From Bryoerythrophyllum caledonicum (taxonomy: Eukaryota; Streptophyta; Bryopsida; Pottiales; Pottiaceae), in assembly GCA_963971425.1 (NCBI GenBank), contig OZ020521.1, forward strand, positions 374,501 to 438,500: a stretch of DNA of 64,000 nucleotides. Reading direction: 5' to 3'. Position numbers and translations under genes: made by a program. The first letter of the stretch is position 1, and each line of letters opens with the position of its first letter. The notes under the pieces were generated by a model. It was not told the DNA's origin. It worked only from the letters and a program-made list of their open reading frames with translations, and did no database searches. Below, piece after piece: positions 23,233-33,289 of this stretch.

Positions 23233-25528
23233 GAAAGCCAAGGACACCCCCGCGTACGCACCCCCCTGAGGTGAGAAGTCCAGCCATGAAAATGGCGGCG
23301 CCGTCGAAATTAGGGTTCCAAAAATCAGGGTTTCCAGATCGCCGGCAATGTTTAGATAATTAGGGTTTTCAGATGTGGTGTCCCATGTTTTCCAATTAAG
23401 TAACGACCAACCTTAAACCCTAAACTGAAGTTCACAAGATATAACGCAAACAAAATTAAATTATAAGTAGTTTAGAATGATTGTGCACCTGAGTAGTTTA
23501 GAAAGGACGTGCTACTCTCCGCTTTGAACCTGCAATCACATAAAACCAGTGAACAACATGATAGGATGAAGTAGAAATCTTGACCATCTAAAAACATCTA
23601 AAAACATCTAAAAACATGATATGTCGAGCTCACCTTTGGATGATTGTAAAAAAGAGACTCACTATTATGAAACGGTTGCCTTATATGGATTTCTAAACTT
23701 TGTGGTTAACTACTCTACTTTTATACATGTACCAAATATTACCTTCTTTTAAGAATATTACCTTGTGGTCAAACACCCTACTATTATACATATAAAGAAT
23801 ATTATTTTATGGTCAAACAATCTACTTTTATACATATAAATATTACCGTTTTTTTTCTTACCAAATTTTTTATTGTTTACTATAAAAAGTACATTTTAAC
23901 CCAAGTCGAACATTTTTAGACATTTTGAGGAAGGGGGAAAAAAACTTGTTTTCTACATAAAAACTAGAGATCTTCAAAGTCTTTGCCATTATTTTTTTTT
24001 TATCACAATATGTGGTGAAAACCTTAGTATCAACCGTTTGGATTATCAAAGTATTCCATATTTGTGTTAAAAAAAAGGTAAAACGTGAATTGGTTATTTT
24101 TCATTTCTTTTCAATTAGACGTCAAAATTAGATGCTTTGCCACTTTTTAGTTGTGGTAGTTTTGGGGTGTTTCTTGATGGAAAAAGGCTTGGAAATTTAG
24201 GGGTTTGTTCCTTAAGGATACTTACGTTCATTGAAATTTTAATATAAAAATGTCCTTCACAACAACTTTTTGGAGGTATTTAAATTATTGTATTTGGCTT
24301 GATGGTTTGAAAGTTAGTTCATACCTAATATTGGAACTTACAACTTTTGCTATTACTCTCTATTGCCATTAAGATTTTCCATACCCATAAAGGAAAAATA
24401 AGACTTTTAGAATGGACTAGAAAATAATTATTATATTTTGTGTGAATTTCTAATTGTATATAGATCTAAATCCGAGTCAAATGTTTTCAGGAAAATGATT
24501 GGAAAAAACCATACCTTCTATAGTAAAAAAAGCTTATAAATCTTCAAAGCATTCCCTTCTACTATTTTTGATATCTATTAGTGATAAATTTCTTCTTAAC
24601 CGTTACAATTGTCATTCTAGAACATATTATCATTTTCAAAGTAATATATCACAATGTAGCAAATAATGAATCTGTATTCATTGCACATTATTTTTGTAAT
24701 ACGCTTTTATTTTCTACCTCTTAAACTTGGTTCTAAAGAACTAATAAAAACTATTAACAAAACAATAGAATATTTAGACTTTCTTTAGTGCAAAAATGAA
24801 ATACAAAGTGAAGTCAAATTTGATCCTATACTTTTAAAGTAGGGATGAGAATGAATCTTTTCCTCAACTTCAAACCTTATAATCTTTTAAGCTCTACGGC
24901 CAACATTTATGTCCTTTTGATAATTATATTGATCAATGGATCATTGTTGAGATGTAATAATTAGGACATCAAATAATGTTGTTGACTTCTAATTTACACT
25001 TTGGAGTAGGATCAACAATTAGTACTTATATTTAATGTAAAATTGTAAATGAATTTTAGGAGTTGATATACAAAGATTTTAGGTTGTTTTCATCATGTCT
25101 AATATAATCACACTAATGTGTTTGTTATAATTAGGTCGTAAAGATTTTGGAACGAAAGGAAGAGCATAAGTTTTAGCAACGAAGGCTGATTGGTGATATC
25201 CTCATATAGAGCGACGTTGAACTCCGGTACCACGCCCTCTGATACTCACAATTAAAATCCAGGTCAGAAATACCTTCTTATACTGATATGATGGCTATTT
25301 GGATGTATCATATGTATCGTGCTTTACATTGGATCACTTGAAATTGCAATTTTGTCCAATTAGCTCTGCTTGTGAATCATATAAATGATCAATCATTACA
25401 TGTGAGAGTATAAGTATATGTCTATCAGTGAGTAGTCTATTGGATGAATGATGATTTTGAATTGGAAAAAAATATATATATTTTGACAATTTTTCCACTG
25501 TCGTGTCTATATTTGTCAAATAGTATCG

Positions 25529-28500
25529 ATGGAAAGCGGAACATCCCAGATTCCTTTAGAACCTCCAAACATTCGCAGATCAAATATCCTTCCTACTAGT
25601 TCAGTGGGGGCTCGGTTGATACGAGCAGCACGGGCACGCCAAATTCAAGAGAGATCGGTTGGGATAGGTGATTTTGAAGCGGGAAGGACTGTAGAATTGC
25701 TCTCCAAAATAGGCATTGTCGTGGGTTTGGCAAAAAGGGAGCATGCCTTTGAAAGTGGAATGGTATTGCATGGATGTAGAATGTTTCCATCTGAGGTGGC
25801 AGTGCGTATAACTCGGGTTGACGATGCATTACATTGGACAGGAGAAGTTGTGGGTGAACGGCTTGGTTCATGTATGGACCTGATCATTCGTTGGAACCGG
25901 TCATTGCTTCGTGACTTGGCCACAACACCTAATTTTCCAAATGCCCATGGTGAAGATAGGTCTCATATTTCACCTACACGGACAACGGCCCTAGGATTTG
26001 ATGTTCAAAGGCGATCTATCACTCCGGAATTGAATGAAAGATCTCTGTGGAGTAGCCAAGCTTCAAACCCCGTTGATGAGAGTTCACCATTTTCTCAATG
26101 CACCCCCTCTAACATTCGAGATTTGCCCCATGTGGAGGGATTTGCTCACGTTAGAAGAGCGCGCCGACCTTATTCTATGCAGAATAGAAGAAGGATAGTT
26201 TCAAACGAGTCAAATGTGACAGGAACTGTAGCAAGTAAGGTATCTTTGGCAAGCGTGGAAAGGGCAATAGCACAGGGAGGATGCAAGCAAAATTGTTTGA
26301 GGGACATTCCAGCAAGGCATATTTTAGACATGCGATATAACGCTTGGGCACCAGAGTATTCAATCCGAAGTACATGGATAAGACAAATGTTGGTTTCTTT
26401 TTATACACGAACGGAAGGATTTCGTCGGGATAAATTTGAGACGAAGTTAGATGGCAGGCATGTTTGCAATGCTTGCTACGCTCTTGGGGTTGGTTATTCG
26501 CAACGGCGTTTTAAGGAGTTGAAGAAAGATTGTTTAATATACGGTAGAGTGACGGCAATCCACGGTAACACACTATCAAATCCGATTAGAGAGAGCACTA
26601 GAATGTCTGCTGCGGAGGCTTGCTTCAAATCATTTGTGGAAGAAGCTGGATGTCCTCAACCTCATCGTTCTATTTGCCGTAAAAATGACAACACAGTGGT
26701 GCCTCTTATTTTCCTTCCAATGAATACAATAAAATTTGACGTATTCAATTACGTGAATGAAGAGGTGAAGAGAATATGCAATGGAGATACCATTTCAATT
26801 AGCTCGTTCCATAGGATGTGGCGTTTGAGATATCCCCATGTCCAGGTTCCACCATTCTCAAGGTTCTCAAAGTGTTATCATTGTTGGAAATATAAATGTG
26901 CTATGGAGGGCACAACCAATGCCGATGCAAGGATTAGGATCAAAGAATTGTTTATGTTGCATCTACGCATCCAGATGGAGGAACGCAGGCATTATTGGAT
27001 ATTCAAGAGGTCGTGTTATATCCACCCTGAGTTGTATATGTGCATCATTGTGGATGGCATGGACCAAAACACAACCATGGTACCAAGAATGCGTCAAACC
27101 GTAAAGAACATTGAACACCGGTTTGTGAAGACCCATCTATGCGGGGCTCTAGTACATGGAATCGGTTTGTATTGCGACATATGGTTTGGAGCTCACCACA
27201 AACATGACAGCAACCAGGTCGTGAGCACGTTGTTATATGTGATTGGAGACGTGTTGCGGAGGAAGGGATTTTTGCCACCAACATTGCGCATCCAAGCAGA
27301 TAATTGCACCCGTGAGAATAAAAACATCTATATGTTTGCTCTATGCGCATCCTTGGTGGGATTGGGATTTTTTCAAGAGGTGGAACTCTCTTTCCTTATA
27401 GTGGGCCATACACATGAAGATATTGATCAACGCTTCAGTTGTATATCAAGTACTTTGAAGAGATCGGACGTGGAATCCTTAAAAGAAATGCTTAAACTTA
27501 TCGAACGGGGAACGTCTCCTACGGAGGCATTTGTCACCGCACGGCTCTTAGAGAATGTGTGGGATTGGAAACAGTTCATAGCACCCCACCTACTAACAGG
27601 TCCGGATTCATTGGTTGGCATAACATTTCCACACCACATGCGATTCTATATAGATGATAGAAATGGGACCCACGAGGTTCGAGTGCAACACAAACATTAC
27701 TGCAATGATGCTTGGGGACCGGAGACAGGGACAAAGACTTTAAGGTTGCTACCAAGTAGAGATGAGCGACCAGCGTTTGCAAATGTGTTTGCAGCGGACG
27801 AACGGGAGCTAAAAGCGTTGGATGACTTCATTGCCTATAAACAGAGGTGCATTGAAAGATTGCAACATGTGGAAAGGAACCGTGATGCTAAAGTGGAGGC
27901 CGAGAAATTGAAATTGTACTTAGCCAAATTTCCACACAAAGACCGTAGCAACGAGCATCATTCTTTACCATTTTGGCCTTCAGATGTGTCAAATACCGCA
28001 ACTGCGGAACTTGTTTCATTGGATGAAGTCAACGGCCCAAGCTACGAAAATCGTGAAGTAACCGTCGTGGACCAAATTGTGGCTATACTTCCATATGCAG
28101 ACTCTCGAGGATATTTTGGTCCGCGTAGAGGAAGACCATCGAATCAAGCAGTGCATAGGGCACAACGAATGGAACGCAACCATGAACGAATCGAACAAGG
28201 AGCAGGGGATGAAGTTAATCACGACCTGTTTCCACCATTCAATCCACAATCAGATATTAATTGTGGACAATTTGTAGCCCTGAGTGTTGATAGAGCTGAG
28301 GTTGAAGGTGGTATACCATTCTATGTAGGGAAGGTGATTGAAGATGGGAAAAATCAAAGGAGTCATAAAATGAAGGTTTGTTGGTATTGGCCCATCATGC
28401 AAAGAGAAAATGTTGACAGAACAGGGTCCACCGCACAACGATATGCAAATTGCATGGATGCATTTTGGGAGCCCACGTGTGAGAGCCACAATTGGGTAGA

Positions 28501-28711
28501 AAAAGAGGCATGCATCTTTTCGTGGATAGACGAACCTGAAAGAACAGTGGCTGGCGCTTTCCGGAGGAGAAAGCGAAATATATTCGGATCGCAAGTTGAA
28601 AGCAAGATTCGGATTTTTCAGTCGGCTAAGGTTCACATACTAGAATATATTGCAATGCAAACCGAAGCAATTGACAATGAGCGGTTGCAAGTAGCCTTGA
28701 ATGATATGTAG
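25529..28711 (+). CDS. Putative transposase, DUF7869-like, 1,060 residues
   Basis: An intact frame of 1,060 codons from ATG at 25,529. About residues 260-345 carry the family's N-terminal block (HVCNACYALGVGYSQRRF). The core has FSKCYHCWKYK, then an acidic motif IIVDGMDQ (Asp-509), HHKHDSNQ, IQADNCTRENKN (Asp-591) and the hallmark FLIVGHTHEDIDQRF (Gly-626 to Phe-635; Asp-631 and Asp-633). From memory this matches proteins annotated DUF7869 in plants, algae, oomycetes and some animals. The acidic motifs suggest an RNase H-fold (DDE-like) nuclease, which is inference. The last 200 residues (CGQFVALSVDR, PFYVGKVIEDG, CWYWPI) form a separate C-terminal domain. Placement inside perfect TIRs makes it the best transposase candidate for the element. 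Confidence 0.85.
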   Translation: MESGTSQIPLEPPNIRRSNILPTSSVGARLIRAARARQIQERSVGIGDFEAGRTVELLSKIGIVVGLAKREHAFESGMVLHGCRMFPSEVAVRITRVDDALHWTGEVVGERLGSCMDLIIRWNRSLLRDLATTPNFPNAHGEDRSHISPTRTTALGFDVQRRSITPELNERSLWSSQASNPVDESSPFSQCTPSNIRDLPHVEGFAHVRRARRPYSMQNRRRIVSNESNVTGTVASKVSLASVERAIAQGGCKQNCLRDIPARHILDMRYNAWAPEYSIRSTWIRQMLVSFYTRTEGFRRDKFETKLDGRHVCNACYALGVGYSQRRFKELKKDCLIYGRVTAIHGNTLSNPIRESTRMSAAEACFKSFVEEAGCPQPHRSICRKNDNTVVPLIFLPMNTIKFDVFNYVNEEVKRICNGDTISISSFHRMWRLRYPHVQVPPFSRFSKCYHCWKYKCAMEGTTNADARIRIKELFMLHLRIQMEERRHYWIFKRSCYIHPELYMCIIVDGMDQNTTMVPRMRQTVKNIEHRFVKTHLCGALVHGIGLYCDIWFGAHHKHDSNQVVSTLLYVIGDVLRRKGFLPPTLRIQADNCTRENKNIYMFALCASLVGLGFFQEVELSFLIVGHTHEDIDQRFSCISSTLKRSDVESLKEMLKLIERGTSPTEAFVTARLLENVWDWKQFIAPHLLTGPDSLVGITFPHHMRFYIDDRNGTHEVRVQHKHYCNDAWGPETGTKTLRLLPSRDERPAFANVFAADERELKALDDFIAYKQRCIERLQHVERNRDAKVEAEKLKLYLAKFPHKDRSNEHHSLPFWPSDVSNTATAELVSLDEVNGPSYENREVTVVDQIVAILPYADSRGYFGPRRGRPSNQAVHRAQRMERNHERIEQGAGDEVNHDLFPPFNPQSDINCGQFVALSVDRAEVEGGIPFYVGKVIEDGKNQRSHKMKVCWYWPIMQRENVDRTGSTAQRYANCMDAFWEPTCESHNWVEKEACIFSWIDEPERTVAGAFRRRKRNIFGSQVESKIRIFQSAKVHILEYIAMQTEAIDNERLQVALNDM

Positions 28712-29221
28712 TAAAGGAGTATACTACAATGAGTGTATGGTGATTGGCATGTAGGGTATATGCAAGAGTAGTCTTCCACTTGGTTATGTAAGGCGTTTGG
28801 TAACAATTGACCAATAAATCCGAGAGGTTTTTCCCATTGTTTGATTACATCACCAAGTACAAGAATATATGCAATATGTTGATTTTCTTCTTCTTAAGTA
28901 TCACGTTCCATGAGTAATATATTCAAATCAATTGCCATTCATTGTGCAGTGTTTTAGTTTACATAATTGCATATTTTGTATAGTTACTTGACAAGCTTCT
29001 TTCCAAAAACATACTACTAAGTATGAAACAAATATTTATCAAATTCTAATCAAGTTCCATATCAAATTTGTCAAAAATGCCAAAAAAAAACTTATTGAAT
29101 TAACATTTTTGGTTAATTGTTCTCAGATCCTAAATTTTTTTTTAAAAAAAACAGGAAATCAAACAAAACTTAATTTGATCCAACGCATTGGCCGCCGCTG
29201 TCACTAAGTGCACTTTTAAAA
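28712..29221. other. Noncoding subterminal region, right side of the transposon
   Basis: AT-rich 3' flank of the transposase gene up to the right TIR. Just inside the TIR is the palindrome AAGTGCACTT (29,207-29,216) and TTTTAAAA, paralleling the GCACTTGGCCAAGTGC palindrome at the left end. Nothing else was seen. Confidence 0.5.
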
Positions 29222-29251
29222 GGCCAAGTGCATAATTGCTTAATTGCGTGT
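29222..29251 (-). repeat. Right terminal inverted repeat of the 12.3-kb transposon
   Basis: Reverse complement of the left TIR over all 30 bases, ending ATTGCGTGT. It is followed by CCATA (29,252-29,256), the same five bases that precede the left end. Confidence 0.92.
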
Positions 29252-29628
29252 CCATAGCTATTCAATATGCCATGTCCATTCTTCTTCATAAACGCAAAAT
29301 CGAAAACAACCAAGCCCTCCCCGACACACAAGACCCCCCCTCGAATTCTTCCCCCGCCTTGATTTATCATGACTAATTGGCTTGAGGTCTTTTAACTTCT
29401 TGCTTGATTTGTGGATTGGCTCGTTGGCTAGTTGCTAGGTTAGTGATTCGTTTGGTTGGTTGGTTGTTTTGTGGTCCTTTGGCTACTTGTTACATAGTGT
29501 CTACCCTCGAGAGAGGGGAGTAGTTCCAGCTTACTAATTCTTTGTCCTGTGGGCATGGTCTTAGTAGTGGAACGAACAGACACTTTATTCACGCCGGCCT
29601 CCTTCGGAGACCGGCGTTCTTCTTCTTC
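29252..29628 (+). pseudogene. LINE-1 ORF2 C-terminus and 3' UTR
   Basis: Resumes the LINE frame after the DNA transposon (AIQYAMSILLHKRKIEN region), then a 3' UTR of about 260 bases matching LINE-2 at 40,231-40,479. It includes the terminal hairpin (29,593-29,615) and ends in TTC repeats, followed by the right 12-bp target duplication (29,629-29,640). Confidence 0.85.
29593..29615 (+). other. LINE-1 3'-terminal RNA hairpin
   Basis: GCCGGCCTCC, loop TTC, GGAGACCGGC: nine pairs with one C-A mismatch. The LINE-2 equivalent (40,445-40,467) keeps the fold with compensatory changes at two pairs. It is likely the RNA recognised by the element's reverse transcriptase. Confidence 0.78.
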
Positions 29629-29684
29629 TATATTTTGGCATTTTTCTTATGTGTGGCGGGGTGTCTTTTTAGTAAATTAGGCAT

Positions 29685-29708
29685 AGGGCCCGGGTTTGTT
29701 TCTATATC
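29685..29708 (-). other. 2A-like ribosome-skipping motif, LINE-A copy
   Basis: Minus-strand codons read DIETNPGP, preceded by LLLLSG and followed by MPN. The D(V/I)ExNPGP motif directs ribosomes to skip the Gly-Pro bond, releasing the upstream peptide and restarting with Pro. It lies between the low-complexity N-terminus and the endonuclease. Confidence 0.88.
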
Positions 29709-29992
29709 ACCACTTAATAATAATAGGGTCTTATAGTGTGCGGGTTTGATGTTTAGTTTATGGTTTGGTAGGTTATGTGGGCGTTTATGGTGTTTTTTTG
29801 TTTTTATGTTTTTGGTTTTAGTATTTTGGAGTGTCTCTATGTGTATGTTGACGTTGGTAGAGTGTTTTTTGGTTTGTTTTTGACAATGAGTTTGGGTAGT
29901 ACATTTTGGTGTGTGTGTTTATTATTAATTATTTTATAGATTTGTATGTAGTGTTTCTGGTATGGTTTTGATTTTGTCTTTGGGTTAGTGTA

Positions 29993-31006
29993 TGTATGTG
30001 TTGTGTTTTCGCTTGTTATGAGATGTATGAGAGGTTGGGTTTTTATGTGTGAGTATGTTTTAGGATTTTTTTGTATTTGTTGGTGTGTGTGCATTTGTTT
30101 GTAAGTTTGTGTTTGTGTGGATATGTTTTTATTTTTATTTTTATTTTTTGTATATGTGTGTATGTACGAGTGTGTATGTGTTTTTGTGTGGTTTGTTGTA
30201 TGTTTGTGTGTATGTATGTATGCTATTGTATTTATCGGTGTATTTGTTTGCTTTTGGGTTTGTGTTTGTTTGTATATGTATGAGTGTGTGGTGGTATGTA
30301 TTTGTATTTGTAGTTGTTTGTGTATTCCTTTAGGTATTGTTGTGTCTATGTATGTTTGGGTGTAGTTTTTGGTATTTGTGGTCGTATGGTTGTGGTGTTT
30401 TGTATGTGTGTGTATGGATATGATTATATATGTGTGTATGTATTTGTATATGTTAGTATGTATGTATTTATTTGTATGTATGCTTTTTGTATTTGTATGT
30501 ATTTTGGGCCAAGTAGATAGTGTATTGTTCTTGTATTGAGTCTTTTGAGAAGTATAGTATTGGTATACTATATGTATGTACTTTCGTGATACTAGTATTG
30601 TGCTATATGTTCTACTATGTATTTGGTGGTGGTAAGTATGTTTTACCGTGTGGTCTTTGTTCTTCACATGTTTGGCGGCATGTCTTCAATTTGTCTTGGT
30701 TTGACTCTTCCTTTGATGGCTCTCATGGCTTCAATGGTGGCTTGCATGGAGTTTTGGATGCCCTCCATTTGTGCAACGAGCTCGTCATGGAGCTTATCGG
30801 TGTACTCTCTATGTTCCTTCCTCATCTTCTTGTTGTTTTCTTCTAATGCATCCACGAGGTCTTTCTTCGTGACGTTGTTGTTGGTGGAGGAGGAGGCATC
30901 TTGAATTTTGAATGTGTCAACGGTGTTAACCATTGCGGTGTTGATGTCATTAAATCCAAAGCATTCGACTTGTTCTTGAGTTGGTGGCTCCACTCCTTCC
31001 AAACTC
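29993..31006. repeat. 1,014-bp direct repeat, left of LINE-2
   Basis: Equal in length to 40,480-41,493 and identical except for three substitutions I could find (near 30,117, 30,139 and 30,154). The copies begin TGTATGTGTTG and end CCTTCCAAACTC. They flank LINE-2 exactly, and both derive from LINE-A. Confidence 0.9.
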
Positions 31007-33289
31007 ATTACCCACATACAAAATATAAATACCCACATCCCCCCAAACAAACAAGACCTTAAAAACATAACAAAACCTAAAAAAAATATACTACAAAAAA
31101 CAAAAACATTAAAATACAATAACAAACATACATATAACAAAATCTTACTACTTCTAGGAGGAGACATAGAAACCAACCCCGGACCCATGCCCAATATACT
31201 AAAAAGACACCCAAGAATGCACAAAAAAAATGCCAAAATATACTTCATACCTAATACCATAAAACTCCAACCAGAATATAAACACATTGCAAAATCCTTC
31301 GCACCTTTTCTAAAAAACACACATACATCACACCACATACACAACACTTCTCACCCAAACCTAGCCCAATACATACAACAAAAAAATACGCACCCACCAC
31401 CCCACATTCTATATGCACTAATAATCACCATCCATCCAAACATAGACGAATGTAACCATCGTATAAATCCACAAAATTTGAAGACAATAACATGGACCAA
31501 TACACTTCTACAAACTTTACTAAACTTACAAAACCCACCAGAACGACACATTTACACTCCACACCCTTACACTGAATTCCTGGAAGACAACCAAAATATT
31601 ATAAACCACGAGAACTCAATACATAAAAGACTATACAACTTCCTACATAGTCAAGATATACCCCCCTCCAATAATACAATAAAACAAAAATTCCCTTACC
31701 TCCCTAACAACCTCATAAATGAATCACTAAAATGTCTAGACCCTATACCTGAATACACCCACCCACCCCAACCTTCCCTATACATTTCTCCCCAAAATCA
31801 AAACATTCGATCAAATCAAGAAACTACATACATAATCACATGGAATGCCTCCTCTCTGAACACTACCCTTCCCAGCCTACAGACTTTAATCACAAACACA
31901 GACACACAACCGGCCCTCATAGTTATACAAGAAACAAAACTAACCGCCACAAAATCTACAAAATATATACAAAATATATTTCAAAACTATAAACTCATCT
32001 TTAACAATACACATGCACTTACAAGATGTATACAACAAAGGAGACCTTACACACCGGGCCGCGGTGGCCTCATTACATTAATACACAAAAAATATTCATT
32101 CCTAGGCAACATCAACAAAATCCCTACCCCAATGCACATATCACCATACATTCAAATAATTAAAATCACTAATCATCCACTACAACCGTGGTTAATCTTT
32201 CACATGTATATGCCATCCCATCCCGAAGACACTAGATTTCTGTTAGATATACAAAACACTATCACAACCCAAATTAATAATAATCCCAATCATACATACC
32301 TATTATGTGGAGACTTCAACAGAGACATAGCGCTAATTGGCCGCCAAAACGGAAACCATCACACCCCCCCTCAAAACATTGACTACCAATGGCGTCGCTT
32401 CACAGAAAACCTAAACTTCACCTACATAAATACCGATACACAATTCTCTAGACAAGGTGGCTATAATTATAGTGACTGGAGTCTAATAGATGGATTCTAT
32501 ATAAACACAAACAACAATACACAATACACGTCCACAACAAACAAAGACACTATTCTCAACTCGGACCACTCACCCGTACAATTGCACATCCCAAATAACA
32601 CACTAATTAGTAGAACACCTATAATCCTAAAGAAAAACACCATATGCATACTCAACCCCATCTCGAAAACCAACATAGAAAAATTCAACACAAAATTCTT
32701 CGAAAAAAACTCCGTACAAATAGACTCCCTCATAAACACTATGGAAAACAACATTCAATTAACACAAGTACAATGGCAAGAAACATGCCACACACTAGAT
32801 AAACTTATCAATAAAACCTCTGATACACTAGAACAAACTTGTAGAGCACACCCAATACCTCAAATGACAAACAGAACTTCTCAACAAGGAGGGTACCTAC
32901 CCCGTAAACTTTCAAAAATTTGGAAACAACACTTAACCACATACCACACCATACGCAAAACCATTAGAATTGTAAAAAACAACCCCCAATGGCGTAACCA
33001 CCCCATACACAATGAACTATCAATTCTACAAAACATCAAAATCCCTACCCCGCCACTTCCGAACCTCCCCCACGACACATGGATAAAAGACATCGCGGTA
33101 ATTGCAAAAAATGCCAACATACAAGCCCGGAAAATAATCACAAAATACACCAAAGAAAACATTAAAAAAGCCATCTCAAAATATAGACAACTATACGATA
33201 CCAACCCAAAAAAAATTAACAAAAAAGTCTTCAAAAATCTTGAACCCTGCCAATGGACTATATCACAGATCAATATAATAATATTTTAA
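31007..33289 (+). pseudogene. LINE-2 ORF2, N-terminal tail, 2A and apurinic-type endonuclease
   Basis: One open frame from the truncation point to 33,289. After the 2A Met at 31,187 come about 215 residues of unknown function, then the endonuclease: ITWNASSLNTTLPSLQ, VIQETKLTATKS, FHMYMPSHPED, LCGDFNRDIALIGRQNG, YSDWSLIDGFYI and LNSDHSPVQLHI. The Asn, Glu, Asp-x-Asn, Asp and Ser-Asp-His signatures of APE-type LINE endonucleases are all present. A linker to RT follows. The frame shifts near 33,270 into the next frame, which begins DYITDQYNNILTSPED. The domain itself is intact. Confidence 0.9.
31163..31189 (+). other. 2A-like ribosome-skipping motif, LINE-2 copy
   Basis: Codons for DIETNPGP followed by ATG, preceded by LLLLGG. 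The reading frame is open from the 5' truncation at 31,007 through the motif into the endonuclease, so the motif is in-frame within ORF2 and not merely upstream of a start. Confidence 0.9.

Larger units (their letters stand above)
21583..25528. promoter_or_regulatory. 3.9-kb divergent intergenic region of the transposon
   Basis: Lies between the two divergent transposon genes and must contain both promoters. No convincing protein was seen. It contains a GATGAAA cluster (21,840-22,050), a long T run, a 40-44-bp tandem repeat (23,011-23,137), an ACCCTAA-rich repeat (23,160-23,232) and then 2 kb of AT-rich DNA. A GC-richer patch at 22,660-22,900 has short frames of no clear meaning. The size and repeats leave room for a nested non-autonomous element that I cannot delimit. 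Confidence 0.5.
16912..29251. mobile_element. 12.3-kb TIR DNA transposon with two divergent large genes
   Basis: Perfect 30-bp terminal inverted repeats (16,913-16,942 and 29,222-29,251) begin ACACGCAATTAAGCAATTAT. They are flanked by CCATA on both sides (16,907-16,911 and 29,252-29,256), with one extra A at 16,912. The empty site is visible in LINE-2 near 40,142 (ACCATCGC), so boundaries are exact to about one base. Inside are a large minus-strand gene (21,081-17,665, perhaps extending to 21,582) and a plus-strand DUF7869-like gene (25,529-28,711), transcribed away from a 3.9-kb shared upstream region. Identical TIRs and long open frames suggest a fairly young, perhaps autonomous copy. Superfamily not identified. 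Confidence 0.85.
16578..29628 (+). mobile_element. LINE-1: 5'-truncated LINE copy in LINE-A, split by a DNA transposon
   Basis: Only the last part of ORF2 (16,578-16,911 and 29,252-29,368) and the 3' UTR remain, as expected for a 5'-truncated retrotransposition. It starts at the codons for NARLKPDIL and ends GTTCTTCTTCTTC before the target duplication. It is opposite in direction to its host LINE-A. The 12.3-kb DNA transposon sits between codons that are adjacent in LINE-2 at about 40,142. One base is missing near 16,610 relative to LINE-2, so the copy is dead. Confidence 0.85.
29629..31006 (-). pseudogene. LINE-A ORF2 N-terminal region with 2A site
   Basis: Reading leftwards: end of ORF1 (31,006-30,664, SLEGVEPPTQEQVECFG to PPNM), the low-complexity ORF2 N-terminus (30,667-29,837; His/Thr/Lys/Asn/Tyr/Ile-rich), then the 2A site (29,708-29,685) and the first codons of the endonuclease part. 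A frameshift separates the low-complexity frame from the 2A frame. The right 1,014 bases duplicate 40,480-41,493. A run MLCMWCDVCVFF on the same strand is an antisense shadow of LINE-2. Confidence 0.85.

Noticed and set aside
29593-29615. Hairpin considered as a transcription terminator
   Set aside because: It lies 13 bases from a LINE 3' end in eukaryotic DNA and covaries with the LINE-2 copy, so an RT-recognition structure is the better reading.
30071-30520. Plus-strand frames encoding Cys/Val/Tyr/Phe-rich peptides, also at 40,558-41,007 and 45,832-46,833
   Set aside because: They are antisense shadows of the Lys/Asn/Thr-rich LINE ORF2 N-terminus; the composition is that of a GT-rich complement and not a membrane protein.
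29993-31006. The 1-kb repeats considered as LTRs of one element
   Set aside because: Their content is LINE-A ORF1/ORF2 coding sequence, they lack TG...CA ends, and LINE-2 between them is a LINE with its own 3' end.
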